Origin: Sphingosinicella humi
GTDB lineage: Bacteria; Pseudomonadota; Alphaproteobacteria; Sphingomonadales; Sphingomonadaceae
Assembly: GCF_003129465.1 (NCBI RefSeq)
Contig: NZ_QFFF01000001.1
Coordinates: 1,845,501 to 1,909,500 of the forward strand
Direction: 5' to 3'
DNA length: 64,000 bases
Of the stretch, positions 35,982-44,319 are shown one piece after another. The notes beneath the pieces are model-generated. The model ran no database searches. It worked only from the letters and a program-made list of their open reading frames with translations, and was not told the origin of the DNA. The stretch's first letter is position 1; every line of letters begins with the position of its first letter. Both the position numbers and the translations under genes were made by a program.

Positions 35982-36051
35982 TCCCGCACCTGTTCGTGGA
36001 CGAATGCGGCCCAGTCTCGCAGACCGCCATGCGCGTTAGACATGGTTCAAA

Positions 36052-36072
36052 TATATCGCGATCCGAGATATA
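36052..36072. promoter_or_regulatory. Palindromic operator upstream of ctaD
   Basis: TATATCG-N5-CGAGATATA, with TATATC and GATATA as perfect inverted arms, lies 71 bases before the ctaD start. A near-identical element occurs at 36843-36863, upstream of the small ORF and marR. AT-rich palindromes of this size are typical MarR targets. Confidence 0.65.
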
Positions 36073-36108
36073 GCAAGACCTGTTGCCCGGGCCTTTGCGA
36101 CGGAGGGC

Positions 36109-36504
36109 TCAGTCGAGCTGCGACAGCAGTGAGATGAGGAGGGGGCGAATCCGGCGAAGCTCGTCGCGATGTGTGGTCGAGAGCGAAGCCATGATGTCGC
36201 GCGCCTTGGGGGTGAGCCGCAGGCTGACGCTGCGGCGGTCGTCCTCGTTTCGCACGCGCTCGACCAGTTCGAGCGCCTCCAATCGATCCGCCAGGCCCGA
36301 CACGCTGTGGGGCTGGAGCAACAACGTCTCGGCCAGCTGCCCGATCGTCAGCGCGCCATCTTTCGCGGCCCTGAGGGCGACCAACACCTGGTGCTGCTGG
36401 GGCGTGAGACCCGCCGCCTTGACGACTCGTTCGGTGAAATGGGCGAAGCCTCTGAGTTCCGCCCGAACCGCAGCCATGATCCGATAGTCATTGTCGTCGA
36501 GCAT
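36109..36504 (-). CDS. MarR-family transcriptional regulator
   Basis: 131 residues. The winged helix is intact: LTPQQHQVLVALRAAKDGAL, GQLAETLLLQPHSVSGLADR and LVERVRNEDDRRSVSLRLTP, with the conserved DDRR wing. It should bind the operators at 36052 and 36843 and so control ctaD and its own transcript. The ligand is unknown. A 61-residue membrane protein is encoded just upstream on the same strand. Confidence 0.88.
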   Translation of the reverse strand: MLDDNDYRIMAAVRAELRGFAHFTERVVKAAGLTPQQHQVLVALRAAKDGALTIGQLAETLLLQPHSVSGLADRLEALELVERVRNEDDRRSVSLRLTPKARDIMASLSTTHRDELRRIRPLLISLLSQLD

Positions 36505-36617
36505 CGAAGAGGTCCGCCACGCTCCAGGGAAACTTCCTCTTCAACAAAAGCACCGCTCGATCAACCGCGGCCGGGCCTCAAAGCCCGATTCTGCCACGCC
36601 CCGCTCCCAAACCTTTT

Positions 36618-36803
36618 TCAATACCAGGGGCCGAGTTTGTGATAGGGTTCCGGGTCCGCGCGCGGCGTCCCAGCCTCGTCCGACTTTGGCGGTTGGGGGC
36701 GATCCTTGCCGGGGGCGGCGGGCTGCGTGTTGATGAGCCAGGCGAACAAGATTCCCAAGCCGGCGAGAAAGGCGAGCACATATATCCAGACGAGGGGGAT
36801 CAT
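36618..36803 (-). CDS. Small membrane protein with proline-rich tail (61 aa)
   Basis: MIPLVWIYVLAFLAGLGILF forms one N-terminal membrane helix; the remainder is hydrophilic and proline-rich (PAAPGKDRPQPPKSDEAG). GGGA lies about 8 bases before the ATG. It precedes marR and follows the operator at 36843, so it probably belongs to the MarR regulon. Small single-helix subunits occur in oxidases, but there is no sequence match to support that role. Confidence 0.6.
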   Translation of the reverse strand: MIPLVWIYVLAFLAGLGILFAWLINTQPAAPGKDRPQPPKSDEAGTPRADPEPYHKLGPWY

Positions 36804-36842
36804 ATATTCGTCCCTTGAAAACAGGCGATTGGTTCAGGATCA

Positions 36843-36863
36843 TGTATCGTAATGCGATATATA
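36843..36863. promoter_or_regulatory. Palindromic operator upstream of the small ORF and marR
   Basis: TGTATCG-N5-CGATATATA, the second copy of the element at 36052-36072, lies 40 bases before the ATG at 36803. The two share the pattern T-R-TATCG-N5-CGA-K-ATATA. Confidence 0.65.
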
Positions 36864-36903
36864 ATTCAAGCTTGCGCCATGCGGCGGATTGGGGCCGCAC
36901 TTC

Positions 36904-37899
36904 CTAGCTTTCCAAGGCGAGGAGACGTTCGTGGAGCGGGCGCGGGACCGACACGCCTTCCGCAATTGTTCTGGCGCGCGCTGCATAACGGCGCTCGGAC
37001 GGCAACCGCGCGCCCTGCTCGGCAAACCCACTGAACAGAGCCTCGGCCCAGGCGGTGCCTTGATCGACGCGGCCTCCGGCCATCACGGCGGGATCGAACG
37101 CCATCACCAACTCGCCGTGGCAGGGGGCGAGCTTCAGATCCTCGTCGAACTCCATCGACGCGAGGCTGGTCCGATCGCCGATGAGCGGCCCGGCCATGAG
37201 CTCGATCATCGTCGAAAGCGCCGAGCCCTTGTGACCGCCGAAGGTCAGCATCGCACCGTCCAGCGCTGCGGAGGCATCCGTCGTGGGCGTCCCATCCGGG
37301 CCGAGACCGATGCCTTCCACTATGGGAGTGCCCTCCGACTTGCGCCGGGCGAGCTCGCTGCGCGCCATGGCGCTGGTAGCGAAGTCGAACACATAGGGAT
37401 GTCGCCCCGAGCGCGGCCAGCCGAAGGCGATGGGATTGGTGCCGAGCAACCCCCTAGTGCCGCCTGCGGGCGCGACCCAGGCGTGGCTGGGGGTCATGGC
37501 GAGGGCCGCCAAGCCGAGGTCGGTCAGTGCCTCGACTTCCGGCCACAAGGCCGAAAAATGGAAGCAGTCGTTGATGGCCATGGCCGCTATCCCGCACCGG
37601 CGCGCTTTCTCCACCAGGGAAGGGGTGCCGCGGTCGAAAGCCAAGCGCGAATAGCCATAGCCCGCATCCACCCGGACCAGCGAGGGGGTCACGTCCTCGA
37701 CCTTGGGCTCGGCATCGAGGGACAGCTTGCCCGAGCGGATAGTCATCACGCAGCCGGGCAGGCGGTGCAGCCCGTGCGAGGCGCAGGCGTCCCGCTCGCT
37801 CACCATGATGGTATGCGCCACCGCTTCGGCATGCGCTCGGGACAGACCGGCCCCGCTCAGCACCCGATAAGCCAGCGCGAATATCTCATCGAGCGACAT
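36904..37899 (-). CDS. Ldh_2-family imine reductase, hydroxyproline locus (copy 1)
   Basis: 331 residues of the malate/L-lactate/pyrroline-carboxylate reductase (Ldh_2) family: SERDACASHGLHRLPGCVMT, HFSALWPEVEALTDLGLAAL, TPSHAWVAPAGGTRGLLGTN and NPIAFGWPR. Members such as DpkA/LhpD-type enzymes reduce delta-1-pyrroline-2-carboxylate to proline with NAD(P)H. This fits the trans-3-hydroxyproline dehydratase nearby. ATG 37899 is preferred because the ATCGTATACGAT site at 37944 would crowd a start at 37935. A close paralogue lies at 59072. Other Ldh_2 members act on 2-oxo acids, so the substrate is inferred. Confidence 0.85.
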   Translation of the reverse strand: MSLDEIFALAYRVLSGAGLSRAHAEAVAHTIMVSERDACASHGLHRLPGCVMTIRSGKLSLDAEPKVEDVTPSLVRVDAGYGYSRLAFDRGTPSLVEKARRCGIAAMAINDCFHFSALWPEVEALTDLGLAALAMTPSHAWVAPAGGTRGLLGTNPIAFGWPRSGRHPYVFDFATSAMARSELARRKSEGTPIVEGIGLGPDGTPTTDASAALDGAMLTFGGHKGSALSTMIELMAGPLIGDRTSLASMEFDEDLKLAPCHGELVMAFDPAVMAGGRVDQGTAWAEALFSGFAEQGARLPSERRYAARARTIAEGVSVPRPLHERLLALES

Positions 37900-37943
37900 G
37901 ACCACGATGTCGCTAGTCTCGGAAACCACCACCATCTCCCATG

Positions 37944-37955
37944 ATCGTATACGAT
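37944..37955. promoter_or_regulatory. Predicted GntR operator, perfect palindrome (site A)
   Basis: ATCGTATACGAT is a perfect 12-base palindrome 45 bases before the Ldh_2 start. The same core CGTATAC recurs upstream of the other hydroxyproline genes (41192, 53687, 60127). FCD-type GntR regulators bind short palindromes of this kind, and one is encoded at 49589-50260. Confidence 0.65.
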
Positions 37956-38385
37956 TTTGCAGCCCCTACCATGGCAAGGTCAGGGGTCAAGCCGACAATC
38001 CATGGGAAGTGTTTCTGCATTAGGCACCAGTATTCGGCTGCTCTATTCTTTTTCGAAAAATGGTGGGCTGAAGTGCGCCAGACGGTATTTTGGCGAGCTT
38101 GACACCTAAAAATGGCGAGCCATATTGATTGCATCATGCGTGAAATTCTTCAGATCTTCCGCCCGGAACTGCACCCGGGAAGCAGTACCGCACGCCTATA
38201 GGCCCTGGGCCGGCTCATCCCTGCGGTGGGCGCTTCGACCCGGGGCTGGCGGCAGGACCGGTTTTCGTCCTGCCTGGCGGGGACAAAAAAATCCCCAATC
38301 GGAACAGCCATAGCGTCATCGGTGTCCAACGCCGCCGGGCGTTCCGCATCGTCTGAACGGGGGCTTTCGGATTTGGAGTTGTAGA
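37956..38385. other. Intergenic region with structured elements, no gene
   Basis: No ORF is supported. GGCAGGAC (38251-38258) pairs with GTCCTGCC (38267-38274), followed by GGGGA-CAAAAAAA-TCCCC, a second small hairpin with an A-rich loop. These could be a terminator or the leader of the gene at 38386. A TTGATTGCATCAT sequence near 38125 resembles an FNR box, but with the wrong spacing. Confidence 0.4.
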
Positions 38386-38613
38386 ATGGTTGATGATCGT
38401 TTCATCGTGGAGGCGGATCGCCAGGTAGTCGGTGTCGCGGTCAAGGTTCGCGGCGGTTTCCGGTTTTTCGCCTCCGATCCCGATTTCAATGAGCTGGAAT
38501 CGAAGACCTTCCCGCGCGCCCGCGCGATGGCGAAGCGCGTCGCCGAGCTGGCTCGGGCCCGCCGCGGCTCCAAGCGGCGGACGGGGTCCGAAACGGTAAG
38601 CACGCTTCAGTAG
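38386..38613 (+). CDS. Small basic hypothetical protein (75 aa)
   Basis: A beta-rich N-terminus (VVGVAVKVRGGFRFFASDPD), then a basic helix (FPRARAMAKRVAELARARRG). GGAG lies about 7 bases before the ATG. It resembles small uncharacterised sphingomonad proteins with a FRFFASDP motif. It heads a run of tightly spaced plus-strand genes with the Rnk-like and HemD-like ORFs, so it is probably the first gene of that operon. Function unknown. Confidence 0.65.
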   Translation: MVDDRFIVEADRQVVGVAVKVRGGFRFFASDPDFNELESKTFPRARAMAKRVAELARARRGSKRRTGSETVSTLQ

Positions 38614-38635
38614 CGATCGGCGGAAAGACAAAGAG

Positions 38636-39106
38636 ATGCAGCCCGCACTCCAGCTTTCGTTCGCCGATAGTCTCGGCGGCCTGTGGGCCGCGCTCCACAA
38701 GGACGTGGAGCTGACTATTTGCGAAGACGAAGTTCATTATCTCAGGACCGTCGCCGTCACCCTCGATGACGACGTCACCTCGTGCCTGCTCCTGAGGAAG
38801 CTTCGAATGGCGCACATCGTTTGCAACGCTGAGCTTTCCCGCAAGACCGTGTCGATGAACAGCTATCTCGAGTTCGTCCACAACGGCGGGCCGCCGCAAT
38901 TCTGCCAGCTGATCCATCCGTCGCCTCACGCGCCCGCCTACGGGCTGCCGATCACCTCCCTTTTGGGGGCGGGGCTCATCGGGCTGCGCAGCGGCCAGAC
39001 CATCTTGTGGCCGGATGAACGCGGCACGCTGTGCGATTTGACGATCGTCCAGGTCGAGAAATGTCCCGGCCTGACGGACTGGCTCGGCCCGAGGTCACCA
39101 TCATGA
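38636..39106 (+). CDS. Rnk/GreA-C-terminal-domain-like protein
   Basis: 156 residues. The C-terminal third (PITSLLGAGLIGLRSGQTIL, then WPDERGTLCDLTIVQVEK) matches the GreA/GreB/Rnk C-terminal domain, close to the Rnk protein at 22893. The N-terminal part (ALQLSFADSLGGLWAALHKD) lacks the Rnk coiled region and is unlike GreA. It may bind RNA polymerase but lacks the finger needed for cleavage stimulation. Its TGA overlaps the next ATG by four bases. Confidence 0.7.
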   Translation: MQPALQLSFADSLGGLWAALHKDVELTICEDEVHYLRTVAVTLDDDVTSCLLLRKLRMAHIVCNAELSRKTVSMNSYLEFVHNGGPPQFCQLIHPSPHAPAYGLPITSLLGAGLIGLRSGQTILWPDERGTLCDLTIVQVEKCPGLTDWLGPRSPS

Positions 39107-39948
39107 ACGACACGCCCGCTCGACCGCTCTTTCTCTGGGTGACGCGATCCGCGCCCTTCAATCACGAGACCGCGGAACATCTTCAGGCGGCGGGGCATAA
39201 CCCGTTGAAGCTTCCCGTGCTGCACACGAGGCCGCTCGAGCACGACAGGGTCTCGGCTGACGTGGACGCGCTCGTCTTCACCAGCCCGAACGGCGTTCGC
39301 CATCATCGGTTCTGCGAGTCATTGGCGGGAACTCCGGTATTCGCGGTCGGCGATCGGACGGCAAAGCTCGCTCGCGATGCCGGCTACGCGAATGTCACTT
39401 CGGCCGGCGGCGATGTCGTCGATCTCTACGACCTCATTCGCACGCGCCTGGTGCCTCCGGCCCGAATCGTCCACCTCTCCGCGGCTGCGCCCGCAGGGGA
39501 CTTGGTTGGGCAGCTTCGCCAGGTCGGGTTCGACGCCGAGAGGCGGTCCGTCTACGAAAGCGTCGACACGGAATTTGACCAGCTCAGGCCTGCTTTGGCG
39601 GCGCTGCCCTGGGTTGACGGCGTCATCATCCACTCTCCACGCGCGGGCAAGCGTGTCGCGTCCTTCCTGGCCGATCTCAGCGGTCGCTGGAACGGTGCGG
39701 CCTATTGCATTTCGGAGGCGGCGGCCGCGCCTCTAAAGGGCCTTGGCGGGGTGCGCACCGAGGTCGCTCGGCGGCCCAACGATCGTGCATTGCGGGATCT
39801 CGTCGTGGCGACGATGAACGAGGATCAGGACAAAGACCCTTCGGACAAGACGTCCACGCCAGGACAGGGCGTCGTGGTCCCGTTTCGCCGGCCCAACCTG
39901 CCTCCCGCTCCCCATCCCGACGATCCGACACCCCCGAGCGCGGCATGA
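39103..39948 (+). CDS. hemD: Uroporphyrinogen-III synthase-like protein
   Basis: 281 residues. LFLWVTRSAPFNHETAEHLQ, DALVFTSPNGVRHHRFCESL, VFAVGDRTAKLARDAGYANV and IHSPRAGKRVASFLADLSGR follow the HemD two-domain fold. A proline-rich, disordered tail follows (PPAPHPDDPTPPSAA). HemD enzymes are weakly conserved, so function is plausible but not certain. It does not neighbour hemC, the usual partner, and may be a second copy. It overlaps the upstream gene by ATGA and the downstream 41-aa ORF likewise. Confidence 0.75.
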   Translation: MNDTPARPLFLWVTRSAPFNHETAEHLQAAGHNPLKLPVLHTRPLEHDRVSADVDALVFTSPNGVRHHRFCESLAGTPVFAVGDRTAKLARDAGYANVTSAGGDVVDLYDLIRTRLVPPARIVHLSAAAPAGDLVGQLRQVGFDAERRSVYESVDTEFDQLRPALAALPWVDGVIIHSPRAGKRVASFLADLSGRWNGAAYCISEAAAAPLKGLGGVRTEVARRPNDRALRDLVVATMNEDQDKDPSDKTSTPGQGVVVPFRRPNLPPAPHPDDPTPPSAA

Positions 39949-40070
39949 ACACGCATCCATCGGCGCCGCGCCCCAATGGGTGCCTGACCCAGGCCATCAT
40001 CCTGCTGCTGTTTCTGGCGATGTTCTTCCTGGCCTCGGCGCTGCTCCCCGCCGGCGAGGCCCTGCCCTGA
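39945..40070 (+). CDS. Small single-helix membrane protein (41 aa)
   Basis: The ATG at 39945 overlaps the HemD-like stop (ATGA). MNTHPSAPRPNGCLTQ is followed by a membrane helix, AIILLLFLAMFFLASALLP. Four-base overlap, hydrophobic pattern and placement argue for a real gene despite its size. Its role is unknown. Confidence 0.5.
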   Translation: MNTHPSAPRPNGCLTQAIILLLFLAMFFLASALLPAGEALP

Positions 40071-40076
40071 CGCCTG

Positions 40077-41117
40077 TCAGTCGCCTGCGCCCACCTGTGC
40101 GCCGAAACGAGCCGGCAAGGTGAAGCCGAGGCCGAGCGGGTCGTCGGCATGAATTTCGAAAACCGCCGTCCCACTACAGGCGGACCGGCCGGATACGCGC
40201 GCGCGGACGGCGCCCGACACCGGAGCGTCCAATAGCTCGATCACGCTTCCGCTGAAGGGAATTCCGGTGGGGCCAAAGAAGCGGCGTTCGACGCCGGGCG
40301 CAATGAGTCCGCGCGCATGATCCCGCGCCAGCCGCGCGGTGACGCCGCTGCCGGTGGGGCTGCGGTCGATCTGGCCGTCCGCGAAGACGCAGAGATTATA
40401 GGTCGGCTCAGGCGGCGGCGCGTCGTCGGTCAGAATCGTGCCGTAGAGGAAGCCCAGATCCTCCGCCTCGGGATGGACAATGTCGAGCGCTTTTCGGGCC
40501 GCGTCGGTAAGCGCGGCCGCGGCCGCGACCAGTCGGTCGAGCGGCGTCTCGAAGAAGTCGAGTCCGAGGCGGGACGCCGGCAGCACTGCGTAGAAGGCGC
40601 CGCCATAAGCGAGATCGAACGTGACCGATCCAAGGCCGGGGACATCGAGCTGAACGTCGGTCTGGCTGAGGAAGGCAGGCACGCTGTCGAAGGCCGTGGC
40701 GGTGACTCGGCCATCTTCGACCCGGCATCGGACGTCGACCACGCCGCAGGGGAGTTCCAGCGCGAATCGGGTCTCTGGCTCCACGGCCGGCAGGCGGCCG
40801 CTCTCCACCAGCCATTGGCCGAGCGCGATCGTCGCATGGCCGCACATGGTGCTGTAGCCCTCGCCGTGGGTGAACAGGGCGGCAAAGTCGGCGCGCGGAT
40901 CGCTCGGCTGGACCGGGATCACGCCATACATGCCGGCATGCCCCCGCGGCTCCAGCATCAGGGCTCGGCGAAGGTCGTCGTGGAGTCGCCGCGCCTCCTG
41001 GCGCTTGTCGAGGATCGTGGCGCCGGAAAGCTCCGGATAGCCGCCGGTGACGATGCGCACCGGCTCCCCGGCGGTGTGCATGTCGGTAACGAAAAGCCGC
41101 CTCACATCTGAGTTCAT
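40077..41117 (-). CDS. lhpH: trans-3-hydroxy-L-proline dehydratase (proline racemase family)
   Basis: 346 residues. Catalytic positions are Cys92 (TMCGHATIALG) and Thr255 (RSPTGSGVTAR). Proline racemases and 4-hydroxyproline epimerases have Cys at both; Thr in the second place is the mark of trans-3-hydroxyproline dehydratases, which yield delta-1-pyrroline-2-carboxylate. ATG 41117 follows AAGGAG. It is divergent from the TonB receptor, sharing the operator near 41190. The product would be reduced to proline by the Ldh_2 enzymes. Confidence 0.85.
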   Translation of the reverse strand: MNSDVRRLFVTDMHTAGEPVRIVTGGYPELSGATILDKRQEARRLHDDLRRALMLEPRGHAGMYGVIPVQPSDPRADFAALFTHGEGYSTMCGHATIALGQWLVESGRLPAVEPETRFALELPCGVVDVRCRVEDGRVTATAFDSVPAFLSQTDVQLDVPGLGSVTFDLAYGGAFYAVLPASRLGLDFFETPLDRLVAAAAALTDAARKALDIVHPEAEDLGFLYGTILTDDAPPPEPTYNLCVFADGQIDRSPTGSGVTARLARDHARGLIAPGVERRFFGPTGIPFSGSVIELLDAPVSGAVRARVSGRSACSGTAVFEIHADDPLGLGFTLPARFGAQVGAGD

Positions 41118-41182
41118 CAATCCGCTCCTTTGCCATTTCGACCTGTGGTGCGCCCGCTATTGACAGGGGTCAAGTGACGTAT

Positions 41183-41201
41183 ATCGTATTTCGTATACAT
41201 T
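41183..41201. promoter_or_regulatory. Predicted GntR operator between dehydratase and TonB receptor (site B)
   Basis: ATCGTATTTCGTATACATT contains CGTATAC at 41192-41198 and a second CGTAT half-site at 41185. It lies 66 bases before the dehydratase start and about 100 bases before the receptor start, so one site could serve both directions. Confidence 0.6.
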
Positions 41202-41301
41202 AAACGACCGCAAGATTCGGCGGGACGTGCGGGTGAAACCCCGGCGCGAACCACGGATGAAAAAGCGCGGCAAAAACATAAGGTTCTCAAGGGGAGACAT
41301 C

Positions 41302-44256
41302 ATGAAGGGTTCCAGCAAAAGACTATTTTCGTGTCGCCGCGCCTTGATGGCGACATCGTTCCTGTGCGGTGCTGCAATCGTCGCTCCGGCCGCGCTCGCG
41401 CAGGAGGCGCCGGCGCCGGCGGCGGAGCCGATTGGAGCCGCCGAAGTGGCGCCCTCGGAAGGCGCCGCGATCGTCGTCACCGGCTCGCGCTTGATCCGCA
41501 GCGATCTCGCTGCGCCGAGCCCGCTGACTGTGGTCGGCGAAAGCGACGTTAAGCTCTCGGGCAGCGTCACTCTCGAAAACACGATCAACGAATTTCCCCA
41601 GCTGTCGTCGGGCAACACGTCGAACGTCAACAATGGTGGCGGATCGGGCGTGCTGACCGCCAACCTGCGCGGCCTCGGCGCGACGCGGACACTGGTGCTG
41701 GTCAACGGCCGCCGCTTCATTCCGGCCAACTCGGACGGCCAGGTCGACCTCTCGTCCATTCCGGACGCGCTCATCAAGCGGGTCGAGATCATCACCGGCG
41801 GCGCCTCGGCGGTCTACGGCTCCGACGCGATTGCCGGTGCCATCAACTTCATCCTCGACGACAGCTTCGACGGTGTCGAAGCGAGCTACCAATATGGGCA
41901 GACCTTCCGGGACGACGGCGCCTCGCACAAGATCGACCTCACCGTCGGCTCCAACCTGGAGGATGGCCGCGGCAACGTCACCGTGTCGGGCTCCTACACG
42001 AAGCGTGATCCGATCTTTCAGTCGGGCCGCGCCTTCTCCCGCGTGCCGCTCGACACGATCAACGGTGAGCTGGTCCCCGGCGGCTCCAGTGCCATTCCCG
42101 GCACCCGCATCAGCCTCAGCAGCTCCCAGCGCGACCAGCTGGTCGGAGTGGACCTGACGCCGAGCGGTGCCTGCACCTCGATCACCGGCATCCGCTTCGG
42201 CGAGAACGGGCAGGTCCTCCCCTATTGCAACCCGGAGGACGCCTATAACTATTCGTCCTTCAACTATCTGCAGCGCCCGCTCGAGCGCTTCCAGGTGTCG
42301 ACGCTCGCCCGCTACGAGATCTCAGACGCGGTCGAGCTCTATGGCGAGGCCTATTACGTCAACACTCGCAACCGCTCCCAACTCGCGCCGGCGTCGGAGA
42401 CCCCGCTGACGCCGGGCGCGGGCAGCGGCACGCTGCTGATCCCCAACTACGCGACCAATTCCAGCCTGCTCCCGGCGGTTCGCGACTTCTTCACCAACAA
42501 TGCCGCGATCTTCGATCCGGACGGCGACGGCACCGCCGCCGTGATCGGCGCGGGCCGCCGCTACAGCGAGGTTGGACCGCGCGAGAACGATTATGAGCGC
42601 AACGCCTTCAGCCTCACCACCGGCCTGCGCGGATCGTTCGAGATGATCGGGCGCGACTGGAATTACGACAGTTTCTTCCAGTATCAGCGCAACCGCACCG
42701 ACACGCGGACGACCAACTACATCTCGCAGACCCGCCTCAGCCAGGGTCTCGACACGATCGTCGACGCCGACGGCAATATCGTCTGCCGCAACCAGACGCT
42801 GGGCTGCGTGCCGGTCAACATCTTTGGCCTCGACACCATCAGCCCGGAGGCGGCCGCCTTCATCACGCCGGTGAGGGCGAGCGACGACCGTTTCACCCGT
42901 ACGATGATGGGCGGCTCGCTGAGCGGCACTCTGTTCGACCTGCCGGCCGGGCCGGTGGCGCTCGCGCTCGGCAGCGAGTATCGCAAGGATCGTTACGTCT
43001 TCAATCCGAGCCCGCTCGACATTGCGCGTGAATACGGCTCGGTGTCGCAGTCGCCGGTCGAGGGCAGCACCAACGTCTCCGAAGTGTTCGGCGAACTGCG
43101 CATCCCGATCCTCGCCGACATGGCCTTTGCCGACGAACTCGCGATCGAGGGCGCCGCGCGCTACTCCGATTATGGTGGCGACAGCAGCGCGGTGGGCGGC
43201 GTTTTCACCTGGAAGGTCGGTGCCGAATATGCGCCGGTCGACTGGATCCGCTTCCGCTCGGCGTTCAACCGAGCCATCCGCGCGCCCACCATCAATGAGC
43301 TGAAGGATCCGATCAACACGGGCTTCACCTCGGGCGAGGATCCTTGCATCGCCTCGCGCAATCCGACCCAGGCCCAGCAGGACCTCTGCGTCGCCCAGGG
43401 TGTCGCACGGGCGGACCTTCCGACCTTCACTCAGGCGAACGTCGGCTTCGATGCCCGGACTGGAGGCAACCCGAACCTGACCGAGGAGCGTTCGAAGACG
43501 TTCACCGTGGGGGCAGTGATCTCGCCGCCCTTCATCCCAAACCTCAACCTCACAGTCGATTATTTTAACGTCACGGTCGACGACGCGATCGCGCGGATCA
43601 ACGCCAACCAAACGTTGAACGACTGCTTCACGACGCTGGATCAGAATTCGGCGACTTGCCGGGCGATCAACCGTTTCCCGAACGGCCAGATCAATTTCGT
43701 GTCGACCCAGCTCAGCAATATCGGTTCGCTGAAGGTTGAAGGCGTCGACGCGCAAGTCGATTACCGGATGGACCTGCCGTTCGGCCAGATCGGGGGCGAC
43801 AATGCCACGCTCGCGCTCAGCGCCGTGGCCAGCTTCCTGTTCGAGCGGTCGACGCAAGTGATCGCCGATCAGGATCCGCTCGATTGCGCCGGTCATTTCG
43901 GCGGCGGCTGCACGGGCAACGGGGTGTTCGCTTCGCCGGACTTCAAGCTGAACCTGAGCTCGACTTACGCTAGCGGCCCACTCTCCGTTCGGCTGGCGGG
44001 CCGGATGATCGGCGACATGAAGCTTTACCCAGGCATCATCGCTGCGGTCGAGAGCGCGCCGGCGCAGTGGTATTTCGACGCCGCATTCACCGCTGAGGTG
44101 ACGGAGGAGGTCGAGTTGTTCGGCGGCATCGACAATCTCTTCGACAACCAGCCGCCGATTCTCGGCACGGCGATCTCCGCCGATACCAATACCGACCCAT
44201 CCCTCTACGATGTCGTCGGCCGCCGCTTCTTCCTGGGAGCACGGCTGAGGTTCTGA
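41302..44256 (+). CDS. TonB-dependent outer membrane receptor
   Basis: 984 residues. A signal peptide ends at AALAQEA; the plug starts AIVVTGSRLIRSDLAAPSPL, with VLVNGRRFIPANSD and KRVEIITGGASAVYGSDAIA, and a beta barrel follows to the terminal Phe (FFLGARLRF). AAGGGGAG precedes ATG 41302. It belongs to the sphingomonad and xanthomonad group of large receptors for sugars or peptides. Genes downstream (amidohydrolase, DUF885 peptidase) and its operator tie it to hydroxyproline use, so peptides or glycopeptides are likely substrates. The substrate is inferred from context. Confidence 0.93.
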   Translation: MKGSSKRLFSCRRALMATSFLCGAAIVAPAALAQEAPAPAAEPIGAAEVAPSEGAAIVVTGSRLIRSDLAAPSPLTVVGESDVKLSGSVTLENTINEFPQLSSGNTSNVNNGGGSGVLTANLRGLGATRTLVLVNGRRFIPANSDGQVDLSSIPDALIKRVEIITGGASAVYGSDAIAGAINFILDDSFDGVEASYQYGQTFRDDGASHKIDLTVGSNLEDGRGNVTVSGSYTKRDPIFQSGRAFSRVPLDTINGELVPGGSSAIPGTRISLSSSQRDQLVGVDLTPSGACTSITGIRFGENGQVLPYCNPEDAYNYSSFNYLQRPLERFQVSTLARYEISDAVELYGEAYYVNTRNRSQLAPASETPLTPGAGSGTLLIPNYATNSSLLPAVRDFFTNNAAIFDPDGDGTAAVIGAGRRYSEVGPRENDYERNAFSLTTGLRGSFEMIGRDWNYDSFFQYQRNRTDTRTTNYISQTRLSQGLDTIVDADGNIVCRNQTLGCVPVNIFGLDTISPEAAAFITPVRASDDRFTRTMMGGSLSGTLFDLPAGPVALALGSEYRKDRYVFNPSPLDIAREYGSVSQSPVEGSTNVSEVFGELRIPILADMAFADELAIEGAARYSDYGGDSSAVGGVFTWKVGAEYAPVDWIRFRSAFNRAIRAPTINELKDPINTGFTSGEDPCIASRNPTQAQQDLCVAQGVARADLPTFTQANVGFDARTGGNPNLTEERSKTFTVGAVISPPFIPNLNLTVDYFNVTVDDAIARINANQTLNDCFTTLDQNSATCRAINRFPNGQINFVSTQLSNIGSLKVEGVDAQVDYRMDLPFGQIGGDNATLALSAVASFLFERSTQVIADQDPLDCAGHFGGGCTGNGVFASPDFKLNLSSTYASGPLSVRLAGRMIGDMKLYPGIIAAVESAPAQWYFDAAFTAEVTEEVELFGGIDNLFDNQPPILGTAISADTNTDPSLYDVVGRRFFLGARLRF

Positions 44257-44266
44257 TGTTCCCCCC

Positions 44267-44300
44267 GCGCCGCCGGTCCCCCCGGCGGCGCATTTCTTTT
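44267..44300 (+). terminator. Hairpin with T-run after the TonB receptor
   Basis: GCGCCGCCGG (44267-44276) pairs with CCGGCGGCGC (44282-44291), then ATTTCTTTT. It lies 10 bases after the receptor stop and 20 before the next start, so it could lower expression of downstream genes relative to the receptor. Confidence 0.75.
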
Positions 44301-44319
44301 GGGAAGAGGATTGTCGAAG

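Noticed and set aside
35843-36043. Possible 66-codon leader peptide overlapping the ctaD start
   Set aside because: It runs out of frame into ctaD, has no family match and no good ribosome-binding site.
38125-38137. TTGATTGCATCAT as an FNR box
   Set aside because: The spacer between half-sites is three bases instead of four and the right arm then fails; no oxygen-related gene follows.
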